38,671 nt of DNA from Nitrospira sp. LK70 (GTDB lineage Bacteria > Nitrospirota > Nitrospiria > Nitrospirales > Nitrospiraceae), in the NCBI GenBank assembly GCA_011090425.1, contig PHGD01000030.1, positions 1 to 38,671 on the forward strand, read 5' to 3'. Each line of letters starts with the position of its first letter. Within the stretch, counting starts at the first letter, position 1. The notes under the pieces were generated by a model. That model made no database searches, was not told the origin of the DNA, and saw only the letters and a list, made by a program, of their open reading frames with translations. Below are positions 25,330-32,507 of the stretch, in pieces. The translations under genes were made by a program, and so were the position numbers.

Positions 25330-26586
25330 TTATGCCACAAACTTTTTCAAGACTACCGTGGCATTGTTGCTGCCGAATCCGAATGCGTTCAAGAGGGCGT
25401 AACGAATCTTTCGCTCCTGCACGGCACGCCGGATCCCATCCAATAGGCAGGCCGGATCCGGTTCCTCGTAATTCGCAGTGGGATGAATCTGTCCGCTGTG
25501 AATTGAAAGGGTCGTTGCCACAGCACCGATCGCGCCTGCCGCCCCCAAGGTATGGCCGATCAGCGACTTCGTGGCATTGACGGCGATTTTGTCCGCGCGA
25601 TTCTTAAACAGAGTCCTGATCGCTTTGGTCTCAACGGCATCGCCGATCGTCGTGGAGGTCGCATGGGCGTTGATGTAGTCGACCTGATCGGGACCGATGC
25701 CGGCAGAGTCTAGACCGATCTTCATGGTCATGGAGATTTCCTGACCATCTTCCTGCGGAATGACCATGTGATAGGCTTCGCTGGTCGCAGCATATCCGGC
25801 AAGCTCAGCGTAGACTCTCGCTTTCCGTTTCTTGGCATGCGCCCATGATTCTACGACTAATGAGGCAGCGCCTTCCCCCATGACGAATCCATCACGGCGT
25901 CGATCGAAGGGGCGTGAGGCTCGTTCCGGAGCATCGTTAAACTCGCTGGAAAGAGCGCGCAAGGAACAGAATCCGGCAAAGACCAACGGAGTAATGCTCG
26001 CGTCGGCTCCGACGACGATTATGACATCGGCTTGACCGCTGCGAATGCATTGAAGGGCTTGACCAAGGGCATGGGCACTGGATGAGCAGGCCGTCGAGAT
26101 CGTCAGGTTCGGTCCTTTGGCGCCGTATGCCATCGCGACGATACCCGAAGCGGAATTCAGCGTGATTGTGGGAATAAAATTCGGATGTACGCGTTGTGGT
26201 CGTTGAGTTTTAAAGAGCTGAGTAATCTCGCGCTCTCCCATCACCATCCCGCCCATACCGGCTCCGACAATGACACCGACGCGATGGGGAACTTCCTTGG
26301 CCATGCTCAGATCGGCATCGGTGAGCGCTTCTTTCGTGGAGACCAAGGCGAATTGGGCGTAACGATCCACGCGGCTTGATTGTGTCGTCGGCAAATACTG
26401 CTCCGGTGAGAAATTGTGGACCTGTCCTGCAACTCGTGAACGATAGCCGGACATCGGAAACCACCCTAGGGAAGGGATCGCAGTAATCCCAGAATGGCCC
26501 GTGAGGGCCGCCTTCCAGAATTCACTGACGCCGATCCCGATGGGAGATACTACCCCAAGACCGGTAATTACCACGCGCGAGGCCAT
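25330..26586 (-). CDS. fabF: Beta-ketoacyl-ACP synthase II (FabF-like)
   Basis: 418 residues, thiolase fold. It condenses malonyl-ACP with acyl-ACP. The catalytic triad is visible: Cys167 in STACSSSAHALG, His308 in INAHATSTTIGD and His345 in SLIGHTLGAAGA. RRDGFVMGEGA and NAFGFGSNN also match. ATG 26586 is chosen over an in-frame upstream start at 26610 because AGAAGGAGGGA lies immediately before it and MASRVVITGLG is the normal N-terminus. No malonyl transferase, ketoreductase or dehydratase is nearby, so this is either a displaced fatty-acid synthase component or a specialised KS paired with the neighbouring ACP. Confidence 0.93.
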   Translation of the reverse strand: MASRVVITGLGVVSPIGIGVSEFWKAALTGHSGITAIPSLGWFPMSGYRSRVAGQVHNFSPEQYLPTTQSSRVDRYAQFALVSTKEALTDADLSMAKEVPHRVGVIVGAGMGGMVMGEREITQLFKTQRPQRVHPNFIPTITLNSASGIVAMAYGAKGPNLTISTACSSSAHALGQALQCIRSGQADVIIVVGADASITPLVFAGFCSLRALSSEFNDAPERASRPFDRRRDGFVMGEGAASLVVESWAHAKKRKARVYAELAGYAATSEAYHMVIPQEDGQEISMTMKIGLDSAGIGPDQVDYINAHATSTTIGDAVETKAIRTLFKNRADKIAVNATKSLIGHTLGAAGAIGAVATTLSIHSGQIHPTANYEEPDPACLLDGIRRAVQERKIRYALLNAFGFGSNNATVVLKKFVA

Positions 26587-26619
26587 GTTTCTCCCTCCTT
26601 CTGGGCGCACACGGCGCCT

Positions 26620-26648
26620 TTCTTACCGGAAGACCGGTGTACAGTCAA
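26620..26648 (-). promoter_or_regulatory. Possible promoter upstream of fabF
   Basis: On the minus strand TTGACT (26643-26648) and TAAGAA (26620-26625) are separated by 17 nt, 34 nt before the fabF ATG. The spacer contains the inverted repeat ACCGG-tctt-CCGGT, which could be an operator or chance. If used, it would let fabF-acp-lpxD be expressed apart from lptFG. Confidence 0.4.
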
Positions 26649-26663
26649 CTAGGAAACCTCTCT

Positions 26664-27755
26664 TCAATGCCTCACCTTCAATAATAGATAAAGCCCGAAG
26701 CTGAGGAACAGCGCATTGGCCATCCAACCGGCCAGCATGGGAGCCAACGCGCCTCCTCGTCCTAGTGCGATGGCGACGGAGTGGGTTGTCCAGTAGCAAA
26801 ACCCGACGATGAACGCTTGTCCGATACCCATGGCCATGCTTCCACCGCGGACTCCGCTTCGCCGCAAACTGAGCGCAATCCCGACGAGCACCATCACGAC
26901 GGTCACTAATGGGAATGCGACACGGCCGTGGTAATCCGTCAGCAGGCGGGCGAACGAGAAACCTTCGTGCTGAAAGCGCGCAAGGTAATTTCGGATTTCC
27001 CGAAACGTCATGGTATCTGAGTTCCCCACAAGTGAGGAAGAAAAATCATCGGGAATCAACGGAATGTTGATCGTCTGTTCCGTAAACAGAGCCAGCTCGA
27101 CGGTGTCGTCCGATTGGAATCGACGATGATTTCCGTTCAGCAGGACCCAGCCCTGAGGAGTATAGCGGGCTTCAGCCGCTTCCGTAATCCGATCGAGCTT
27201 AAACGGCGGACGAAAATAAAAGATTCGTATGCCTCGAAGGACTGTGCCTGCGGCATCGATCTCATTGACTTCCATCAGGCCGTCGGCGCTGATACGGGCC
27301 CAGGGTTGGACGGCCTTGACGGTGACAGGAGCCGGTCTTTGTTCGATTTGGACCACCCGGATTTCTTCGGCTTTCTCCGAGGCGAGCGGAATCACGGTCG
27401 AGCTGAAGAGAAAGAGAATGACAGCCACGCCGGTGGAAAACAGGAGAAACGGGGAGGTCATCCACAACAAACTGATCCCGCAGCTGCGCATCGCGGTGAT
27501 TTCGTTGCTGCGGGCGAGAAGACCGATCGTCAGTAGGGTTGCTACGAGAATGGCGAAGGGGGCGACTTGAAATGAAATTGAAGGGATCTTCAACGCAAAG
27601 TACGTCAGGATAGGGAGGATGCCGGACTCAAACCGGAGAAACCGGCGGACTTTTTCAAAAAAATCAATGACCACGTAGATCGTCACCAAGCCGGAAAAGC
27701 AGATTCCAAAAATTTTCATGTACTCGAAGAGGATATACCGAAATAGAATCGTCAT
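26664..27755 (-). CDS. lptG: LPS export ABC transporter permease LptG (YjgQ/YjgP family)
   Basis: 363 residues with the family layout: an N-terminal helix set (about 1-125, with PSISFQVAPFAILVATLLTIGLLARSNEITAMRSCGIS), a central periplasmic beta-jellyroll region (about 130-265), and three C-terminal helices (VAFPLVTVVMVLVGIALSLR onwards). It forms the LptB2FG complex that extracts LPS from the inner membrane. It starts 4 nt after the lptF stop. Assignment as LptG rather than LptF rests on gene order and is the less certain part. Confidence 0.88.
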   Translation of the reverse strand: MTILFRYILFEYMKIFGICFSGLVTIYVVIDFFEKVRRFLRFESGILPILTYFALKIPSISFQVAPFAILVATLLTIGLLARSNEITAMRSCGISLLWMTSPFLLFSTGVAVILFLFSSTVIPLASEKAEEIRVVQIEQRPAPVTVKAVQPWARISADGLMEVNEIDAAGTVLRGIRIFYFRPPFKLDRITEAAEARYTPQGWVLLNGNHRRFQSDDTVELALFTEQTINIPLIPDDFSSSLVGNSDTMTFREIRNYLARFQHEGFSFARLLTDYHGRVAFPLVTVVMVLVGIALSLRRSGVRGGSMAMGIGQAFIVGFCYWTTHSVAIALGRGGALAPMLAGWMANALFLSFGLYLLLKVRH

Positions 27756-27759
27756 GATG

Positions 27760-28851
27760 CTAGCGTTTGCTCATCCGTAAGAAGAGCACGATGGTGATCA
27801 TCAGGAATATGACATTGGGCAGCCATGCGCCCCAAAAGGGATGCAGGATCAACGCCGTCACCAGGAAATCGCAGCCGACATTCAGAATATAGAAGGCAAT
27901 GATGATGCCCACACCCACGGCGAATCCGCCTACACGACCGGACCGTTTCGACACGATTCCGACCGGTACTCCCAGCAGACAGAATATAAGCGATGCGGTT
28001 GGGAACGCCAGGTCTTTGTAATATTCCATGAGGCGGCGAAGCGCGCCGGCATCTTTGCCGCCGGTTTCTGCGAGGCGTAGCATAATTTGATCATATGACG
28101 GACGTTCCTCTGTCGCAGAGTAGCTGCTGAGGTTCAGGTTGATCTTGATGTCGTAGCTCGTGAAAGCAATCCGTTGGGACTGATCGACCTGGGGCGGCCT
28201 ACTATGAATCATGCCGTTCTCCAACCGGAGTGCGACGTGGTCATGCTCAGAATCCATGAAGATGTGGTACTGCTCCGCCACGATGACTCGTGGTTCATTC
28301 GGTAGGCGTTCATCCGAGATAAAGATGCCGGGAGCGGGACGTCCCTGCTCACCTTCTGGGACATAGATCATCATGTTCGGAATCGGCTCGTTGAAGGTCC
28401 CACGTTCCAGGGCGAGGGCGAGCTGATCTTTCAGCAGATTAAGCGCGACCTTCTTCAGGTTCAGGGAACTCCATGGTTGCCCCCATTGAGACAATACCAA
28501 GGTCAGCGTAAAGACACACACCGAGAAGAGAAGGACCGGCTGCGAGAGACGAAACAGGCTGAGCCCGGTCGCGCGCATGGCGATCAGTTCCTTGTCAAAG
28601 GACAACCGACCAAATGCTGTAACCGATGCGATCAGGCCCGCGATCGGAAGAGTGAGCACGAGGCCAGAAGGGAGCAGCATAGCGATCACTTTGAGAACTG
28701 CCCAGAAACCGACCCCCTTGGACACCAACAGTTCGACAAGACGCAAGAGTTCCTTGGTCAACATGACAAAGCAGAGCGCGCCGAGGCTGAGACCAAACGG
28801 AGAGAGCAGTTCCGTGAAAATGTAGCGATCGAGCAGCGTTCGTAAGATCAC
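27760..28851 (-). CDS. lptF: LPS export ABC transporter permease LptF (YjgP/YjgQ family)
   Basis: 363 residues. The N-terminal LLDRYIFTELLSPFGLSLGA helix, LPIAGLIASVTAFGRLSFDKE with the coupling-helix region ELIAMRATGLS, a periplasmic domain (about 130-260), and C-terminal helices beginning at AFPTASLIFCLLGVPVGIVS all match the YjgP/YjgQ permease family. The start is GTG with no clear ribosome-binding site. A good promoter lies about 30-60 nt upstream, so it is the first gene of the envelope cluster. Confidence 0.88.
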   Translation of the reverse strand: MILRTLLDRYIFTELLSPFGLSLGALCFVMLTKELLRLVELLVSKGVGFWAVLKVIAMLLPSGLVLTLPIAGLIASVTAFGRLSFDKELIAMRATGLSLFRLSQPVLLFSVCVFTLTLVLSQWGQPWSSLNLKKVALNLLKDQLALALERGTFNEPIPNMMIYVPEGEQGRPAPGIFISDERLPNEPRVIVAEQYHIFMDSEHDHVALRLENGMIHSRPPQVDQSQRIAFTSYDIKINLNLSSYSATEERPSYDQIMLRLAETGGKDAGALRRLMEYYKDLAFPTASLIFCLLGVPVGIVSKRSGRVGGFAVGVGIIIAFYILNVGCDFLVTALILHPFWGAWLPNVIFLMITIVLFLRMSKR

Positions 28852-28881
28852 AGAATGTCAAGATCGGAGAAATGGTGAATA

Positions 28882-28910
28882 CTATAAGGTGAATCCTTCT
28901 TCCCTGTAAA
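28882..28910 (-). promoter_or_regulatory. Promoter of the lptF-lptG cluster
   Basis: On the minus strand TTTACA (28905-28910) and TTATAG (28882-28887) are separated by exactly 17 nt, with the lptF GTG 31 nt downstream of the -10. This is the best sigma-70-like match seen in the window. Confidence 0.6.
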
Positions 28911-28942
28911 CACAGGAGCACATCTTCACCTCAAAGATTCGC

Positions 28943-28970
28943 TTGACACAGCTTGGTGCCTATGTTACAT
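28943..28970 (+). promoter_or_regulatory. Possible cold-shock gene promoter and long 5' leader
   Basis: TTGACA (28943-28948) with TTACAT (28965-28970) at a 16-nt spacing. If used, transcription would give a 5' leader of about 165-170 nt before the cold-shock GTG, which is the kind of long leader known for cspA-type genes. A CTACG...CGTAG inverted repeat lies near 29104-29121. The stretch 28971-29130 holds no gene. Confidence 0.4.
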
Positions 28971-29144
28971 GCAGCGCGACTTTCCTCAAATGATGGGTTC
29001 CGTGAGCGATGCATCATTCCTTACAGATGCCCGTCCCATCAACTATCCCGATTCTTGCCCAATCTGTTTGCAATTTTATTACAGGGTCGATTGAGTGGAG
29101 TCGCTACGTAACCAATCGTAGTTGTTGACAAAAGGAGGGCTTCT

Positions 29145-29363
29145 GTGAAGACAAAAGGAACGGTCAAGTGGTTCAACGATCGAAAAGGGTTTGGATTCAT
29201 CCGGCTGGATAGCGGAGAAGACGTCTTCGTCCACTACTCCGCTCTACAAGGAGAAGGTTTCAAGACTCTCAAGGAGGGGGAAAACGTCGAGTTTGACATC
29301 GTACAGGGAGCCAAGGGTCCTCAAGCGGCCAATGTGCTCAAGGCGGCGATCGCCGCGTCCTAA
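29145..29363 (+). CDS. Cold-shock domain protein (CspA family)
   Basis: 72 residues, a single OB-fold that binds single-stranded nucleic acid and acts as an RNA chaperone. RNP1 is KGFGFI (residues 14-19) and RNP2 is VFVHY; the GTVKWFND start and the length are standard. It starts with GTG behind a perfect AAAGGAGGG ribosome-binding site. It lies alone, divergent from lptF and followed by a strong hairpin. Confidence 0.96.
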   Translation: MKTKGTVKWFNDRKGFGFIRLDSGEDVFVHYSALQGEGFKTLKEGENVEFDIVQGAKGPQAANVLKAAIAAS

Positions 29364-29386
29364 GTCGTCATATCTTCCATTTGGCT

Positions 29387-29433
29387 CGGTAGAAGGGCCG
29401 ATCATCCGACAAGAGTGGTCGGCGCTTCTACCG
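29387..29433 (+). terminator. Long hairpin downstream of the cold-shock gene
   Basis: CGGTAGAAG (29387-29395) pairs perfectly with CTTCTACCG (29425-29433). After one G-G mismatch, GCCGATCA pairs with TGGTCGGC (one wobble) around an 11-nt loop, giving a stem of about 17 bp. No T run follows, so it may be an mRNA-stabilising hairpin or a mobile repeat rather than a classic intrinsic terminator. Confidence 0.5.
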
Positions 29434-29521
29434 GCATGTGCACCGTCTGATTCAGCCATTTCCTAGACAAAAACCATTGACACTGTTAGCTTTTGGCTGT
29501 TCTGTTCCTGGAGGTATTGTT

Positions 29522-31435
29522 GTGCCATCGGATCGAAGTCGAGTCCTTCAACAAGCGCAGTTTCTGGCGTCCCGCGGACAGTACGAAGCGGCCATAGCCG
29601 AATGGAAGAGGTTGGCCACAGAAACCCCCGCCGACGGCACCGTTCATAATACGATCGGTGATTTGCACTTGAAGCGAAACGCTCCGGAGGAAGCTGCCGC
29701 TGCATTCTTGCAAGCGGCCTCGGCCTTCCGAGCCGAAGGCGCTACTCTTAAGGCAATTGCTGCCTTTAAGAAAGTCCTTAAATGCGATCCCTCTCGCTAC
29801 GAAGTCTATCGCCACCTTGGAGATCTGAACGTCGAACGCGGACTCATCAGCAGTGCGGTTCAGGATTACCTCACCTTAGGGAAGCACTACCTGAAAGGAC
29901 GTCGGGGAAAAGACGCGCTCGAAATCTACAAGAAGATCGTCCTTCATGATCCATCGAATCTCGACGCGCAGCAACGCGTCGCCGAGCTCTGTGTCCAGGA
30001 AAACCATGAGGATGAAGCGACAAAAGTGTATCTCCAGTTGGGCCGAGAGCGATCGGCGCAAGGGCGGTACGATGAGGCGAAAGACGCCTATCTCGCCGCG
30101 CTCAGGATCGATCCTGCGAACAACGAGGCGGCCCAATTCGTAGAAAGCATGAAGAAGGGTGGAACCGCATCGATTAAGGCGGTCAAACCAGGATCAACAG
30201 CACCCGTACAGAAACCATCCGAACCGGTCGATTTGCTGGCTGAGGCAGTTCGGCGCATCGACGAAAAGCAGTATGCCGGCGCGGAAGCGATCCTGAACCA
30301 AGTGCTCACACGAGAACCAGGGAATCCCCAAGTCTGTCAACTCCTGGCTCGATTGCATTTACAACGCGGGGATGTGCAAGTGGCGCTGGGGGAATATCGG
30401 TTCTTGGCCGGCGCAGCGTTGCGGGCGCATGACATTGCTCTTGCTGAATCGTTGATTCAGGAATTCTTGGCTGTTGACCCGAACTCCGTCCCCTTACTGG
30501 AACTAAACGGAGAACTGCGCGAAGACCAAGGTGATAGCGGGGGGGCCGCACAGCAGTATGCGAAGGCCATCGAACTCTTGTTGGAGCATCCCGAGCCCGG
30601 CATGGAGAGTCTGCATGAAGAGCTCTTCGAAAAGGTACGGTCGTTGTCGGGAGATGAGGCATTCGTGAATCGGCTGGCGACGAGGATGAGGGGAGGATCC
30701 ACGGCAGATCAGAACGGGCCAGCTCAAAATGAGTCTGTGCCGGAAATGCCGTCGGACCTTGTATCTGCTTTAGCGGCCAATGATGACTCTTCTCCGATTC
30801 ATTCCGAAGCTACTCAATCGACCAGTCCGAGTGACCAGGCTCAAGAGGACTCGAAATTCTCGCTGACCGGTGCTGCGCCAGACGACGTCGGTCCTTTTGC
30901 AGGGATCAACGAGATGCAAAAGGCAGAAGACCCAGCATTGTCGGTTTCGCACTCAACCGAGCCATCTGTCATTCAGACTGCCGTGGAATCGACTGTTCCC
31001 GACAAACTAAGCACTCTTCCCAGGCCGGCAATAACGGAACCGCCGCCTGATTACGAGGCGCACTATACGTTGGGCGTGGCGTACAAGAACATGGGATTGT
31101 ATGAAGAGGCAAGAGAAGAGTTTCAGGTGTCGATGAACAGCGACTCGTTTTATCTCGATTCTGCGTTAATGACGGCAGTCTGTTTCAAAGAGGAGCGTCT
31201 TATCGCTCAAGCAATTCTAGAGCTGGAAACGGTCTCGGCTGATCCTCGTTGCCAAGGGGCCAAGGGGCAGGCCATTCGTTACGAGTTGGGCTTCCTGTAT
31301 GAAGCAGAGGAACAATGGGAAAAGGCCGTGCACGCCTACCAATCCATTTCTTCGTTTCATGACGTCCCGCAGCGACTGACCGCGTTACTGGGAAGACCAG
31401 GGGGGAGGGACGACGGTTTTCGGTATGCATCGTAA
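29522..31435 (+). CDS. Tetratricopeptide repeat protein
   Basis: 637 residues. The N-terminal 200 or so residues contain consecutive TPR units (LASRGQYEAAIAEWKRLATE; HNTIGDLHLKRNAPEEAAAA; HLGDLNVERGLISSAVQDYL; YDEAKDAYLAALRIDPANN). A second TPR block is at about 235-340, then a Ser/Glu/Pro-rich linker (about 390-510) and a last TPR block (YTLGVAYKNMGLYEEAREEF). No signal peptide is seen with the GTG 29522 start, which has GGAGG 7 nt upstream; the longer frame from 29438 lacks such a site. Probably a protein-interaction scaffold; no specific function can be assigned. Confidence 0.88.
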   Translation: MPSDRSRVLQQAQFLASRGQYEAAIAEWKRLATETPADGTVHNTIGDLHLKRNAPEEAAAAFLQAASAFRAEGATLKAIAAFKKVLKCDPSRYEVYRHLGDLNVERGLISSAVQDYLTLGKHYLKGRRGKDALEIYKKIVLHDPSNLDAQQRVAELCVQENHEDEATKVYLQLGRERSAQGRYDEAKDAYLAALRIDPANNEAAQFVESMKKGGTASIKAVKPGSTAPVQKPSEPVDLLAEAVRRIDEKQYAGAEAILNQVLTREPGNPQVCQLLARLHLQRGDVQVALGEYRFLAGAALRAHDIALAESLIQEFLAVDPNSVPLLELNGELREDQGDSGGAAQQYAKAIELLLEHPEPGMESLHEELFEKVRSLSGDEAFVNRLATRMRGGSTADQNGPAQNESVPEMPSDLVSALAANDDSSPIHSEATQSTSPSDQAQEDSKFSLTGAAPDDVGPFAGINEMQKAEDPALSVSHSTEPSVIQTAVESTVPDKLSTLPRPAITEPPPDYEAHYTLGVAYKNMGLYEEAREEFQVSMNSDSFYLDSALMTAVCFKEERLIAQAILELETVSADPRCQGAKGQAIRYELGFLYEAEEQWEKAVHAYQSISSFHDVPQRLTALLGRPGGRDDGFRYAS

Positions 31436-31462
31436 AGTCCGGCCCCATTCTTCGGTCACACC

Positions 31463-32431
31463 TTAGTTCACTCGATTCGGCGCCGGTCTGCCTCCTAATA
31501 CGGCTGCAATATTGTCCAGACAGATGAATCCCATGCGAACGCGAGTCCCGAGCGTGGCTGATCCCAGATGTGGAAGGAGGACCACATTCGGCAGCGATCT
31601 CAAACGGGCATGGACCGTCGGTTCGTGCTCGTAGACATCCAGCCCAGCACCCGCGATCGTTCTTGCCTCAAGCGCCGACACCAAGGCAGACTCGTCGATG
31701 ACAGGACCTCGCGACGTATTGATCAGGTAAGCAGTCGGCTTCATCAGGGCCAGCTTGCGTCGGTCTATGAGATGCCGAGTGCTCTCGGTGAGCGGGACAT
31801 GGAGCGAAAGACAATCACTCTCCGCGACTACTTCATCTAGGGAGCGCCAAACCCACGAGATGCCGGGTGGATTGCAAACACTCTCGCGGCCCGCATAGAT
31901 CACCGGCATCCGAAACCCAGCCGCCCGTTGCGCGACCGCCTGTCCGATCCGTCCCATGCCGACGATGCCCAGCGTTTTCCCTGACACGTCGGCCCCCAGC
32001 ATCTGTGTCGGTGTCCATCCCGGCCAGGTACCGGTTCGCACCCAGGCATCTCCCTCAACGATCCGTCGCATCAGCGCGAGCATGAGACCCCAGGTCAGGT
32101 CAGCGGTGGCATCGGTCAGCACGTCTGGTGTATTGGTAACGACGATGCCGCGCTGAGCTGCGGCGGCAAGATCGATATTGTTGTAGCCGACTGCATAGTT
32201 GGCGATGATTTTCAATCGTTTGGCCTGGGACAACAGCGAGGCATCGATACGATCCGTCAGGGTGCAGATTACCGCCTGTGCCTCGGCAAAACCATGACGC
32301 AGCTCTTCCTCCTTCGGCGGCAAATCTGTCGGTTCGGTCAGCATCCGATACTGTCCGAGGATTGAGTCCAGCACCGGTCGTGGCAACAGACGGGTCACGT
32401 ATAAGGTCGGACGTTCCATGGGCGGATCCAT
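31463..32431 (-). CDS. D-isomer-specific 2-hydroxyacid dehydrogenase (glyoxylate/hydroxypyruvate reductase type)
   Basis: 322 residues. The NAD(P)-binding Rossmann motif is LGIVGMGRIGQAVAQRAAGF. Catalytic residues are the Arg in INTSRGPVIDESAL, the Glu in DVYEHEP and the His in VVLLPHLGSAT. The N-terminal substrate domain includes NYAVGYNNIDLAAAAQRGI. It would reduce glyoxylate or hydroxypyruvate, or a related 2-oxoacid, to the D-hydroxyacid. The gene is divergent from an FAD/Fe-S D-hydroxyacid dehydrogenase, so the two may act on the same metabolite pair. A second Met four residues in is an alternative start; neither has a clear ribosome-binding site. Confidence 0.9.
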   Translation of the reverse strand: MDPPMERPTLYVTRLLPRPVLDSILGQYRMLTEPTDLPPKEEELRHGFAEAQAVICTLTDRIDASLLSQAKRLKIIANYAVGYNNIDLAAAAQRGIVVTNTPDVLTDATADLTWGLMLALMRRIVEGDAWVRTGTWPGWTPTQMLGADVSGKTLGIVGMGRIGQAVAQRAAGFRMPVIYAGRESVCNPPGISWVWRSLDEVVAESDCLSLHVPLTESTRHLIDRRKLALMKPTAYLINTSRGPVIDESALVSALEARTIAGAGLDVYEHEPTVHARLRSLPNVVLLPHLGSATLGTRVRMGFICLDNIAAVLGGRPAPNRVN

Positions 32432-32507
32432 TGTAGGAGAATTCGTAGGCGACCGACAACGACTCTGGTTCTTCGAACTGTTTGCGAGCTAAGATGTAGA
32501 ACTATCC

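Noticed and set aside
29125-29130. TTGACA just before the cold-shock start as a -35 box
   Set aside because: It abuts the ribosome-binding site and leaves no room for a -10 and leader before the GTG.
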